Shown here: positions 50,669 to 62,343 of the stretch, one piece after another
Position numbering within the stretch: position 1 is the stretch's first letter
Layout: the number at the start of each line of letters is the position of its first letter
Assembly (NCBI RefSeq): GCF_020921035.1
Contig: NC_063151.1
Span: forward strand, 24,000,934-24,064,933
DNA: 64,000 nt
Reading direction: 5' to 3'
DNA from: Rhodamnia argentea
Lineage: Eukaryota; Streptophyta; Magnoliopsida; Myrtales; Myrtaceae
The notes under the pieces: model-generated
What the model was told of the DNA's origin: nothing
Seen by the model: the letters and a program-made list of their open reading frames with translations, nothing else
The model's database searches: none
Made by a program: the position numbers and the translations under genes

Positions 50669-50865
50669 AAAATTGGTCTTAGTGTGGCTAATGGGTAGAA
50701 AACTTTATAAAAAAAAAAAATTTGGGGCAAGTGTATTGAAAGGCCTACAACATATCACAAAAGTGCAATTGAATCATTAAAAATGCCATAAAGTCCTAAA
50801 ACTTGTCATGAAAGTGCATTTGACTCCTAAAATTTTAGAAAATGTATTTAGTCCTAAAATTTTCA

Positions 50866-51012
50866 GAAAATGCAATCAAGTCACAAAGCTTGTCAAGTTA
50901 GTACAATCAAGTCATTTTATTAACTTCGTCTAAATTGACAAATTGAAAATGCTAACAAATTTTAGAACTTGATTGCACTAACTTGGCAAGTTTTAGGACT
51001 TGATTACATTTT
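50866..51012. repeat. Palindromic fold-back segment
   Basis: An arm at 50866-50914 (AATGCAATCAAGTC, later CAAGTTAGTACAATCAAGTC) is complementary to 50965-51012 (GAACTTGATTGCACTAACTTG), with a loop of about 50 bp. It resembles the arms of the larger fold-back elements just downstream and may be a decayed or internally deleted member. Confidence 0.65.
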
Positions 51013-51674
51013 TTAAAAATTTTAGGACTAGCGATAAAAAAAAAGGTTTCAGCATTCAATCGGTGCACTTATCTTTAAATTTTGTTTATGGCACGACACT
51101 TTACATAGAAATTAGTACATAATGCATGTGATTAGGGCAGACGAGGGTAGGGTATAAACGAATAAGAAGCATTCGATATTATATCTATGAAGCATTTGGT
51201 TTCGTGTTTTACTTGAATTTTCTTCTTCGATTTCAATTTTTTTTTTGTCTTGTAAGAGACTCGTGTCCAGCATCACATGCCTTGAATAGGGTGACAATTT
51301 ATTACACGACTTTAACCGACACTAAGTTCAACATTTTTCGGGCTAACATTAGTTCTTGTTCGTGTCACAATCATTTCGACTCCTATGACAAGATTAATAA
51401 TGTTTGAGTTCATTCCTTCTAACTCGAAATGGATCCGTTTGATTATTTTATTTAATTGCTCAGGCTGGCTTCGTAGATGAACTTATTGGATTGACCGATT
51501 AAGCTAAAATTAGCTAGATGTTTTTTATTATTTGCAATGGTGACTATATTACAAGTGAATACTTTTTTTTTTCGATAACCCGAGGGTACCAGTGCAGAGA
51601 TCTAGCTATTGAATATACCATAAACGCCACACAAAACCGACTTAGATTAGGTTTTTGGCCGGTGCAAGTGACTT

Positions 51675-52430
51675 AAAGAAAGTTCGAAACATGTTGCACT
51701 TGCGCCAATTGCCAATTCATTTTAAAACCTTTTAATTTGGCCAATTTGGTTCTAAGTCTTTTGATGCTTTGGCAATAAAGTCATAAATATTTTCATGATT
51801 TGCCAATATAGTTCTAAATTTTTTTGACAATAGACCAATTTGGTCTTTTCGGCTAATTTTGGCTGAAAATCGTTATATGGCGGTCTAGCAAGCGATGAAC
51901 GTCCCACATGGCATAGTCGACGTTGACGTGGACAATAATTGTAATTATTTTATTATTTTTATTTATTCTAACTTAGGCCAACGAGGTCACCGGTAGACCC
52001 TTGCCCGGTATGGGCGAGTGCGTCGTGCCCTAGCGGCCAATAGGGGAGGGTCGCGACCCTTGCCTAGATTTGGGTGACGGCTCGACACCCTCACCTATGG
52101 CCGGCAAGAGTTGGAAAATGTATAAATATGCAATAAACTTATCAAATGTATTAATTGCAAAAACTTGTCAACGTTAGTGCGAGCCATGCCATGTAGAATG
52201 GCCGGTATTAAATAGATTGTCATATCAGCGATTTTCAACAAACATTGACCGGAATGACTAAATTGACAAATATTTAAAAGATTTAGGACTAAATTGACAT
52301 AAATGAAAAGTTGGTAAATTGTCAAAAGATTAGGACTAAATTGGCGCAATTGAAAGGTTGGTAAATCGTTAAAATGTTTAAGACTAAATTGATCAAATTA
52401 AGAGGTTTAAACATATTTGGCTTATTTCCC
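51675..52430. mobile_element. Fold-back (Mutator-like) element 1
   Basis: A 10-bp direct repeat CAAGTGACTT borders it (51665-51674 and 52431-52440), the length expected for Mutator-like insertion. The two AT-rich arms, several hundred bp each, are inverted relatives of one another. The left arm has TGCGCCAATTGCCAATTC and the right arm AAATTGGCGCAATTGAAAGG, with the phrase TTAGGACTAAATTG recurring. The centre (about 51975-52110) is GC-rich and contains no recognisable gene. Confidence 0.7.
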
Positions 52431-52511
52431 AAGTGACTTTGATTTAGAGCAATTTACATGCAATTTGTGAGATTCGAATGGATGATTGCCGGTTTATATG
52501 CTGAAAATTCT

Positions 52512-53070
52512 TGGGAAAATTACCAAAAAAAGTCCTAAATATATTATACTTGTGTCAATTCAGTTCTAAACCTTTTTTTGTCGAGTTGATTTCTAAACAT
52601 TTTGCATTTATGCCAATTCGATCAATCTAACCAACTTTGGTCGATCGATTTTGACGTGAACAATTGTAATAATATTTTAATATATTTTTTCAAATTATAT
52701 TGTTTTTTCTTCTCCTTTTTCCTCCAGCTAGAGTCGGAGTCGAGGGCCGACGAGGTCGACCTCGTCCAACGACGTGAGGCTTGCCCTCACTAGTGGCCGG
52801 GGAGGTCGACCTCGCTGGTCCTCGCCTTTGGCCGATCACGGCTTCGGCGACCGATCGGAGGAAGAAGGACCAAAAAAAAAAAAATTTGGAAAAATATTAT
52901 GTTTTTATTAAAAAATTATCACGTCGGTGCCGGTTGGCCAAAGTTGGTCGGATGGACTGAATTGGCATAAACGCAAAATATTTAGAACTCATTTGACAAA
53001 AACAAAAAAAGAATTTATGATTGAATTGGCACAACTGCAATATGTATTAGACTTTTTTGATAATTGTCTC
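52512..53070. mobile_element. Fold-back (Mutator-like) element 2
   Basis: The 9-bp direct repeat GAAAATTCT flanks it (52503-52511 and 53071-53079). The left end GGGAAAATTACCAAAAAAAG matches the inverse of the right end, GACAATTATCAAAAAAGTC. Homology of the arms extends over 100 bp or more. The core (about 52725-52865) is GC-rich, with GAGGTCGACCTCG twice. The ends resemble those of element 1 and the one at 61.9 kb. Confidence 0.75.
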
Positions 53071-53079
53071 GAAAATTCT

Positions 53080-54333
53080 CCTATGCGGCAACCAACTACT
53101 CCTACACCGGCGGGTTGAGTGAATATTGATGCCGGCCTCATTTGACCAACTACGGCGACCAATTACGCCAGCTCCGACTACGTCAACCTCGTCAGCCAAG
53201 GTTGAACCAATTCTGCAGATCGTGCATGGATTACCAATTCATGAAATGTGATCAGAGTTCGAGTTCAGACTTCCGTCGCGATTATTAAACAAGTCATGTT
53301 CGAGTTTGCCTTTATAATGGCGGGTAGGCGGCGTATGCCGTAGAGACGGTTCGTGGCATGGACGAACCAACCCCAATGAAGAAACGAGCAGCTCTTACAC
53401 TAAAAGATCACATGCCCTCCAGACGACTTCAGCTAATGTGACAGTTCAGGGGCTCACATCGGGTGAATGTAACAATGAGATTGAAAAGAGGAGAAAATAT
53501 TCTATATGTAAAGTACGAATACTTTATAGTTTGCCGGAAAATGTTTGATCGGCAATCTATCAATAGAACGCAACGAGAAGAGTGGATATCACATCGAGCA
53601 AACTAAAGATCGGGACACTGCTTATTTAAATCGACAAATTACATATTAAACGAAGATGGCTAGAAACTAGAAAAACATTTTTTTTTCTTCTTTTGGGGAT
53701 AAGTTTGACTGCGAATTGAAGGTGAGAACAACCTTAGAAGTTACTCTTCCTTACGCATGGTTAACAAATTCTTAGCCTACCCATTTTAATGAACAAGGAT
53801 GTTCCATTCTGTACAGAAAAAGAATCCCATGTTTGTTGACGATATTCCATTAAAATCTTCAAAAATACATGGTTGGCTTTTGTTCTGACTTCTGAGTAAG
53901 AGAGAGCTCCTTTTCAACTTTCAAGCGATTGGTTCTTTGCGCACTTGCTTGCATATGAAAGGAAAAAACTCCAGTAACTCATGGTTTAACGACCTGCATC
54001 CTTGTTGCCCTTCATAATTGATTCCTGCAGTATTTGTTCTTATTCAGCTCGAAATAGAAACTTCGCAAGCTGTTTGTTTCTTGTCCAAGACACGATGTAG
54101 CGCCTGCCTAAGGGTATGCGTATCATCATAGATTCGATCAATCCACTCACTACTTGGTATATGTCCGAAGAGAGAGTCGGCGAAAAGAGATTGACAGCAA
54201 TACATGTCCAAAGTGTATATTTTAAGTGCCTACAGATGCTGAAGAATAAGCAGTGTTCATTCAAGCAAATCGATTAGACAACTTGTCTACAAGAAAAAAA
54301 TAAAATTTACAGGGGGTTTAACAAAGGAGAGGA
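53080..54333. other. Spacer downstream of the MYB-CC gene
   Basis: No gene recognised. It probably includes the 3' UTR of the minus-strand MYB-CC gene near its right edge. Confidence 0.5.
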
Positions 54334-57300
54334 CTAGCGTCTCTGAACTTGAGTCATCTCGCTTGGATTCTCAAGAACAGCCCCGTCGGAAACTGAAGTG
54401 GATTCAGCCTTTTCTTCCATCCGAATCCTCTTCTGCCGGCACTCGTGTGATTCGGTGCTGCTGTTTTCACTAGCCTTGTGCTTAAGTGATAGGAATCCGG
54501 GAACATATTTTGATTCAGTTGGTCCAGGCAGCAAAGCAGCAATGGTTGGAGAAGGCATTGGAAGTTCACTTTCTGGGGATGGATCCTCCGACGAAGTCAT
54601 TTTTTGAGGGCGTGTCAGGACAACACCAGCTTTCTGCTGTTCCTCCAGAATCTTTTGCAAGTATCTCGCGTGCTCTTCTATGCGTAACTGAAGTGCTCTT
54701 TGCACCTACATAAATACGTGTAAAAGCGGCAATTAAGATCTATCCGGTGTCAACTGGAAAACAAAGGATTCCCCTAGAGACCATTATAAAGCATACGATC
54801 CAATCAACAACCACCCCCACCAAATCAAAACCTTCTACTTGAACTACGATATAAATGCATAGTCTTCAAGAGAAGACATTCAAATTCAAGGAAAATGGCA
54901 AAGCAATAGCATCTCAGTCCACAATACAATATGCTGGGCTCCTCTTATCCAACTTTTTCTTTTGTGTATGAGTATAAAAAGTTGCAGCAAAACCGAAGGA
55001 CTAACAAGTATTCAACATGTGCCACTAAATTCGAGACGGTGAAATACCTCAAGTTGCTCATGCAACTGTTTCTGAACTTCCATCTGCATGCGCAAGGCCT
55101 CTGTAATCTCCGTGCTCCTGTAAATAAGGGATACAGAAATTGAATTTTGTGTGACACCAGTAGAGAAGTTAAGATGAACATAGCTTATGCAGAGAGAGAG
55201 AGAGAGTATTGACCCTTTTCTTCTTCCATCGCTTTCATTGGCACAAGACATGGCTTTCTTTTCCTCAGAGCTGCCACCTTTTTTCTCTGGCAAAGCAAAA
55301 TCAGAAACAAAGGCTTAAACTATGAAATAATTTATCTTATAGTAACTAGAGAAGCCCCTGGAAAATAAATAGAGAAGCCTGCAACAGATAAAACAAAATA
55401 TGGGAAGCTCAGTGTTCATGAGGAACCGGTATGCAACATTGTCTATATTCCTCATTGGCAAGGAAAAGCAAAATTCTTTCCCATCACTCAACAGCATAAG
55501 TGAGACTTCAAAACACAAGGAGAGAGCCTGAGATGAAGGATACACATGCAAGAGAGTATGCAAGCTCCCCTTAACTTGTGAAAGGAATTGCTGGCCAACG
55601 AGCTACATTAACATGGTCAACACAGTCTATATTACCCAGTGCAAACAAGTAGTCAAAAATATAGATAAGAGATGAATAAACGAGTAATAAATAGATTAAA
55701 ACTAATATGGATTGTCTATCCTCTACCTGCAATCTCTCACTAGAAAAGAAGTCCTGTACTTTAAAAAGCATTAAGCAAGTGTAAGTGAAGCACACGATGT
55801 GCTATTTCTTGCATAGCCTATAAGCTGAAAATGCTCTTCATTCCTTGTGGATAGATGGTTGATGGTTGCACAAAACACATTTACAATAATACAAGGTAGA
55901 TCACGAGGTGGGGACACTATGAAACATCTCAAATCGAGATCTTTTCTGATTTGCGCAATTTCCAATTAAGCAGTCATGTAATTTATCCTGCATAATTGTG
56001 AATCCATCGTTCAAAGAACTTCCTCAATAATGCATTTAACAGAAATATATAAACGCCTCAAGGACCCTTTTGGTAGCCACCAACAATCACAAGCAGACAA
56101 CTAACCCACAGTTTGTTTCAACAAGAAATATTGATCATTCTCAGGCTAAATGATCAACTGATCCTTCTCTCTCCTCACATTTCACAGTAAACAAGAGATC
56201 AGACAAATTGGGAAGCTTGATTGCTCTTCTGTGTCATTTAAGGTTACTGCAACCAAAAAAATTACATGAAGTTATTCTTCTCATTCTGTTGAATGCATGA
56301 TAGATGTGCAGGTAATCTGATTGACTGGTGCTCATTCGACAATTCAAAACCCATATAGACATATCAACCGACATCAGAACTTAATTCTGTCTTTTTAGTC
56401 ATATATTCAGAGTATAACTATTTCCCCCTTTTCTCCATATCAATCTCGTCTCATCATCTCCATCCCCTATTAGTTCCAGCCAAGGATACACCATACTAAT
56501 CTCCTGCAGGAAGTCCTGTGTCTCCAGTGCAGACCTTCCCCTACATCACTTAAAAAACTAGCAAAATGTTTCTTCAAAACTAAGAAAGCCCCAAATATGA
56601 CATCCAGAAATGACATTATAACCTAAAAAATCCATGGAAGTGAGAATTTGGGATTGGATAGGTTGGATGGCCCACAGCAAGCAGTTTGGCTAGTGGGGAG
56701 TTTTTGATAGCCATATGTAGGCTTTTCCATGTCAAGCACAGAAACTACTAGTCTTGTTTTCTAATTAGAATGAAAACCAGCAGTCAATAATAGCATTAAT
56801 ATGTACCCAGTAGCAGTCCCATATAGCCAGCAACTATGTATTGCAAATCCATATAACTGACGGGAACTGCATAGATGAAACATGGGCAGGAGCTCAACAT
56901 GGCACTTGTGAATGATCAGAAGGGCATTGATGAATCATTACCTTCCTTTTTCTCTGGCATATACTTGGCTAAACGGTATTTCTGCAAGATATATGGAAGA
57001 TAGATGTAAAGTAAGATATTATCAGTGGACTGAAACACTTGCTTCAGTAGAAAATGTGGAATATTTACCTGCAAATGACTTTTTACATGGTAGATTGTCA
57101 AACCTTCAACATTCATAAGCTTCAATACTCCCTTAGGGGTAGCCTCTGAAAATCAGAGCAAACTAGTAAGAGTTGGATGATGAGTCTGAGTGGAGTTCTA
57201 AAAACCTACAAGCTCTTATCAGAAATAAAAATTTCTTCTCTGGATAATTGAGTGGAAGCCCAATAACAAAGTAAAGAGAAGACACGTAGATTGCTCACTT

Positions 57301-58539
57301 TCAGCCCCATCAAGCTTATTGACAGCATCCACAAAACGCACATGAAGTTCTGGCGTCCATCTCATTCTTGGCTTGTGTGCTGCGGCAGGTCCAGAAGATG
57401 GCGGACTAGAAAGAGAATCAATGGCTGGCAATGGGGAATGGCACTTTTGGAGGAAAACCAATCCCGTTCCTTGCTTTGACGGTGGTTGACGTGCTTCATA
57501 GATGTCCTATGGGGACATAACATTAGTAAATAGGCACGGTAAGCAGATTGTGCAAAAGATCATGCACGACAAGGAAACAAAACATGGAGCTGCAAAAACC
57601 TCTAAATTCTCGTCCAAGAGTAACAACTAATTTCAGTACATACGGACAGTGAAATCAGGCAAAAGGAAAACGTGCATTTCTTATCCTAACTAACCATACT
57701 ATGCTATAATTATTTCTAATGAAAATCAGTTATCAGCAACTAACTGCAATGTATTCCATCATTCAGCAGTGGCTACGGATAAGTGGTCAGAAAGGGAAGG
57801 CACTGACCTAAAATTCCATAATTTCACTAACATCCACCTATTAGGAATTGAAAGAGCCAGCAGCAATACTTGGTATACTTACATCAAGCTTTGGGATTTC
57901 TCCATTATCAGTTATAGCTAGATCAAGATCATCAGACAAATACTGTAGCTCCAAATGCTCTGTTAGCATTAAGGTGTCGCTTGCACAGTTCATACCATTG
58001 AAGCTACCATCAGAACTATCTCCAGGAAAACCCAAGTAGTCCGTCATTAGAGCTTCTGTATGTTTCTCATCATCCAAATTACTAATGTCCTCACTAAAGA
58101 GAGATGAAGATTTTGAGTCAACAGCAGAAACAGATTGGTTGTATGCTGGAGGATGTGGAAGAAATGGCAGATTCCGCAGGTGCTTGTGGGCTTCAGAAGT
58201 TGAAGAAGACGACTGGTATAAGCTAGTACAGAACACTGAAGATCGTGAATATGTGCTCTTTGGAGTTTGGACATGAGAAGCCAGAGAGAGAGGACTACTT
58301 GGGCTTGATTCTGAACAAGTTTTGTGGGATTGAAAGGTAGATTCTGGCGAAAGATTCAAACTGAGTGGTTCCACACGGATAAATGGGGATGGGGATGAGG
58401 ATGACCGTCCACTGGCCTTGGAAATTCCTTCAGATTCAGCATTCAGAAATTTATGATCCAGGGACATCCCAGTGTAGTGGGAGTTTGTCATCCCCTTTGT
58501 AGACCCACTTTGAGGTAACGTCATGCTGTGTCCGTTCAT
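54334..58539 (-). CDS. MYB-CC (PHR1-like) transcription factor
   Basis: Seven coding exons, high to low coordinate: 58539-57883, 57506-57299, 57145-57069, 56981-56942, 55286-55214, 55117-55048, 54705-54334. They join in frame to 498 aa. The Ser/Pro-rich N-terminal half holds acidic stretches ([28 protein letters not shown]). A single GARP-type MYB repeat follows at about aa 264-321, with [20 protein letters not shown] and later [16 protein letters not shown]. The MYB-CC coiled coil (about 352-402) has [18 protein letters not shown]. Relatives bind P1BS sites (GNATATNC) and control phosphate-starvation genes. Start and N-terminus ([11 protein letters not shown]) resemble the PHL subgroup, but I cannot name the paralogue. 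One basic, Cys-containing link exon (55214-55286) lies between the MYB repeat and the coil. The gene looks intact. Confidence 0.92.
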
Positions 58540-59940
58540 GGTTCTAAATCTGCTGAATCACCTCAATAGAGGACAGTGGTAACCTGTCAGAAAAATTAAG
58601 GACAAGATACAACAGTAAGAACTTGAACTTCACTTGAGAGATAGAATTGCATGACTGGAAATAATACAAGAGCTTTCCGAAAGGGTAAAGAACAGTTGCC
58701 TTTCCACTCAATCAAAAACAACGAGTCACCATTTGATAACTTAAGTTGCTTCTAATCTTCTTCCAGGCAAGAGAATTTGCATAATATTTGCTACAGAGAT
58801 CAACAACTCTTCCTTCTCATCAGAGGAGAGGATATCAGTAATTATGCACGTTTACAGACACTCTCGTCCGAGACGACACCTTCACAGCAAACCGACAGTT
58901 CTCAACTGATTAGTTTGTTGCGAAATATTCCTTTCATCTATTGTAGCATTGATGTCATACAATTAACTCTCTGCTCTCCTTTGGTTGGCCCTATCTCTTT
59001 GGTCCGAACGACCAGAGCAGAAGGAGAAACCGCGCAGACATCTATTGCAGAGCCCAGTTCGAGCTCCAACTAGAGGAGAACTAACTAGAGAAACTGGACA
59101 GCTACCGGCTACACAAGTGAGAATTTGAATTCATAAAAATGGCGTTTTGTGGCCGAATTTCGGGGTATGAATCCTCAACAAGAACTTAACTAAAGCAGAC
59201 TACAAAAACATTTCACCACGAGAAAAGCGGGACAAATTCATTTGTAAGAAAGTCCATGTCTTGTAAATTTATTGAGATAGCATTGCCTAGAATCCCACAG
59301 CAACTGAATCTTCCAATTCAAATCCCCAGTACCCTCTGAACAAATCAAGCTTCTCACTGACTATTCATTCGACGGTCAAAGCAAATTCAAGCATCTAGAG
59401 TGCATCAAGTCAAAACCGCAAGAGAAAGAGAGCAGGCGCCGAGATGAAGACAGGGAAAGCACGAAATTCCAATCAGAACTCAATCACTGGGTAGTTCCGT
59501 CGTACTGACAATCTACCACTCTGCGGCGAATCACAACGCGACACGAAGAACAAGAAAGGCACGGAGCTTTGCCGTTGGCTACTGGCATTCGCCCGCTCGT
59601 GCCGAAGAAGAAGAGGAAGAAGAGCCACCAAAACAAAAGAGAAGGAAACTAATGGGCTTCGCCCGGACGCGACGGAGCGACGACAGCCTCCGCCCAAGTC
59701 GCGACCGTGAGCAGAATCGGCGCCGAGGCGCGGTAAAACCGAAGGCGTAACTAGCGAAGCGAGTTAGATCCAACTCCCACCTGAGACAAGACGGGACCAC
59801 CACCACCACGACCCCCTCCTCCTCCTCCTCCTCCTTCTTCTTCACAGCATCACCGCGAGTTCAGAGGGACGAAAGGAAAGGAATTCTACGACGGCAGAGA
59901 CGCAGCCATGTCGTCGTCGTCGTCGTCGATGATTGGTTTT
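58540..59940 (-). other. 5' UTR and upstream region of the MYB-CC gene
   Basis: A 5' UTR exon 58583-58540 follows a good acceptor (TTTCTGACAG) on the - strand, so at least one leader intron exists. The first leader exon probably lies in the GC-richer stretch around 59450-59900. That stretch includes a CTC/CTT triplet run (59816-59843) and a TCG triplet run (59911-59928). No separate gene is supported. Confidence 0.5.
59911..59928. repeat. (TCG)n triplet repeat
   Basis: Six tandem TCG triplets near the probable transcription start of the MYB-CC gene. Confidence 0.85.
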
Positions 59941-61870
59941 ATTCCCACTTGGGAGGTAACGTTACCATACACCATTGCCAAATAGAGCGCAACAAAACAA
60001 ACAAAAATAAAATATTTTAAAAAAATAACAAAAACCGGAGGGAGGAATTAAATATTATAAATTAATTGTGCTGATGAACTGCACAATTAATGTAAAAAGG
60101 CTGCTCGGGGGGTGGCATCAGCTGCTTTGTCTCTTTCCCGCCAGATACTGGAATCCTTCTTGTGGGGTTTTTTTTTTTGAATTTTTTTTATTAATGTTTG
60201 TTTTTTTATATTGATTAATTAAATAATTGCGATCTTCGTAGCATTACACAAGTTGGGGGAAACTTTAAAATTTAAGGTTGCTTTCGTATTTCCGCTATGT
60301 TTGGGGCTTGTCCATGATTCTACTTTTGTTTCCTGCGCATATATCTACATGTTTTACCATATTGGTGTCGCCAGCAATCTTGGCCTCCATCTAAAATCTT
60401 CTTTCTTTAATCTAAGTACCGCGACGCGGAAATTTTTAATTAGAAGGCGAGTTTGCGGTACCCAATTTGAGACGGTGCGTGACACGAGAATTTTTTTTTA
60501 TGGAATTTCTTAGATTAGTTGGAATGCAAACTAAGCGGTCGGAAGAGGGCGGCGCGGCTCTTGAGGTCGATCGTAGGTTTAAACCCTTTTTCGGCTTCAT
60601 TGATTGGTTTCAATTAATGGCAATGGTTTCTTGCTAGCATCTTCATTGGTGTTTAACTTCCAAATTACTTTAAGAGGGACGGCGGTTCCTAAATTTCGCA
60701 AGTCCATCTTTTGCCCGAACATATCGACTTCTCAAAACATTTTATGACGTTTTCGATTACGTCAACGATGCCGGACTTGTAGCTCCGAACTGTTACCCCA
60801 TGCCGTGGTTGGTGTTGCGGTGTCCGATGATGTTCAAAATTGATATGTTCAAAGTGCTTCAACTAATGATTATATATGTGTTAGGGCAAAGTTAAGTTCT
60901 TCAAAACCAAGCTTCCAAATACTCACCGGTTTTCTGGCTCTCGGGGAATAAGTCGGTCCTATCCCACAATAATTCCCAATAAATTAGTGGGAGTTGGCAG
61001 GTCCTAGTGACGATTGAGTTAGCACTCTACACATCATCAGCAGCACAAATAAATTGTGGATATCTGCTTTATTTAGTGAATAAAAGGACCAAGGCGAACG
61101 ATTTTAATGGATTTTGAAGGACCCAATTGAATGAAATGAAGTTTATGATCTTTTTTTATGCAAATAAATCAAACTAATATGAGGCTGCATGTGCTTAGAT
61201 GATCGTGATTTGAAGACATTTGTAACGATCCGATTCAACTCTCATGGGTCAAGTTTTCGAACATTACTACTTAAAGGCGGTAATCTTTGGAGTAGATGGT
61301 CTTTTTTGTTGGGAGGATTACTTATGTATCCCTTCGCAAGCTCTGTCGCGCTTTAAGGCGAAGTCGGCCTATCACATAAAAAATTTCCTAGCCCCGCCAA
61401 TATGAAATGAACCTCATCAAGGCTGAGAAAATGACCATCCAACCCCATATAAGCCATTCAAAGTTTCAATTTTGACGGTAAAACTATTGTTGTCCTGTAC
61501 TTATCACGTCTCTTCGAGGGACCCGACAGGCAATAATGGGACTCCCTCCCTTCCTAATCCGATGCTTAACCTTAATCCAACACGAAAATGGTTAGAAGCG
61601 CAAAATAAAAGAAACCCTAAATAATATATCTTGATCACCCACTTGAGAAAAATAAAGGGGAAATTCGAAAAGGGATTAACAAGAGTAATCATTGAGGAAG
61701 ACGAAGCAAACTTGATCACCCACTCGAGGAGTGTGACCAAATGTAGGAGTCGCCATCTCCAAAAGCTACACCCCGATGTGCCGTTCCTGATAGGAATGGC
61801 AAAGCATGCCAAATTTGACAAGCAACTGCCTCTCCCATCATCGATACCATGTTTGGCGGTGAAGCTGACA
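59941..61870. other. Spacer, no gene seen
   Basis: AT-rich sequence with short homopolymers. Open frames such as 60253-60513 and 61504-61878 have no recognisable domain. Confidence 0.5.
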
Positions 61871-61872
61871 AG

Positions 61873-62343
61873 TACCAAAAATGATCATAAACCTATTACT
61901 TATTAGTCCTAAACTTGTCGTTTTTTTGCAAATTCATTTCATCCGGCCAATTTTCATCGAAAATTATTAATACGGATGTCTACTTTCTTACGTGATGTGA
62001 TTGGCGCCGATACGAACAAATTTTACAATCTTTTGATATTTTTTATCTTTTATTTATTTTTTCATTTTGGCTGGAGAGGGCTCGACCCTCACTCGTCAAA
62101 ACGAGGGGAAAAAAGAAGAAGGAAAAAGCTATTACAAAAATTGTGTAAATTATCCACTTTAGTGCCGGTCGTGCCATATGGAACAACCGACGTCCATGGT
62201 AGTTATTTTTTTGGCTAAAATAGGCCGGATGAACCGAATCAACATAAATCCAAAAGGTTTAAGACTAATTTATCTAATTAAAAAATTTATGACTGAATTG
62301 GTACCAATACAATATGTTTATGACTTTTTTAGTACTTTCTTTC
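61873..62343. mobile_element. Fold-back element 3
   Basis: The left arm starts near AAGTACCAAAAATGATCATAA, and the inverse of the right end reads AAGTACTAAAAAAGTCATAA. Both arms go on to CATCCGGCC-type sequence. The interior has a short GC-richer core near 62080-62110. Ends and internal phrases (TTTATGACTGAATTGG) match fold-back element 2. No target duplication was clear. Confidence 0.62.
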
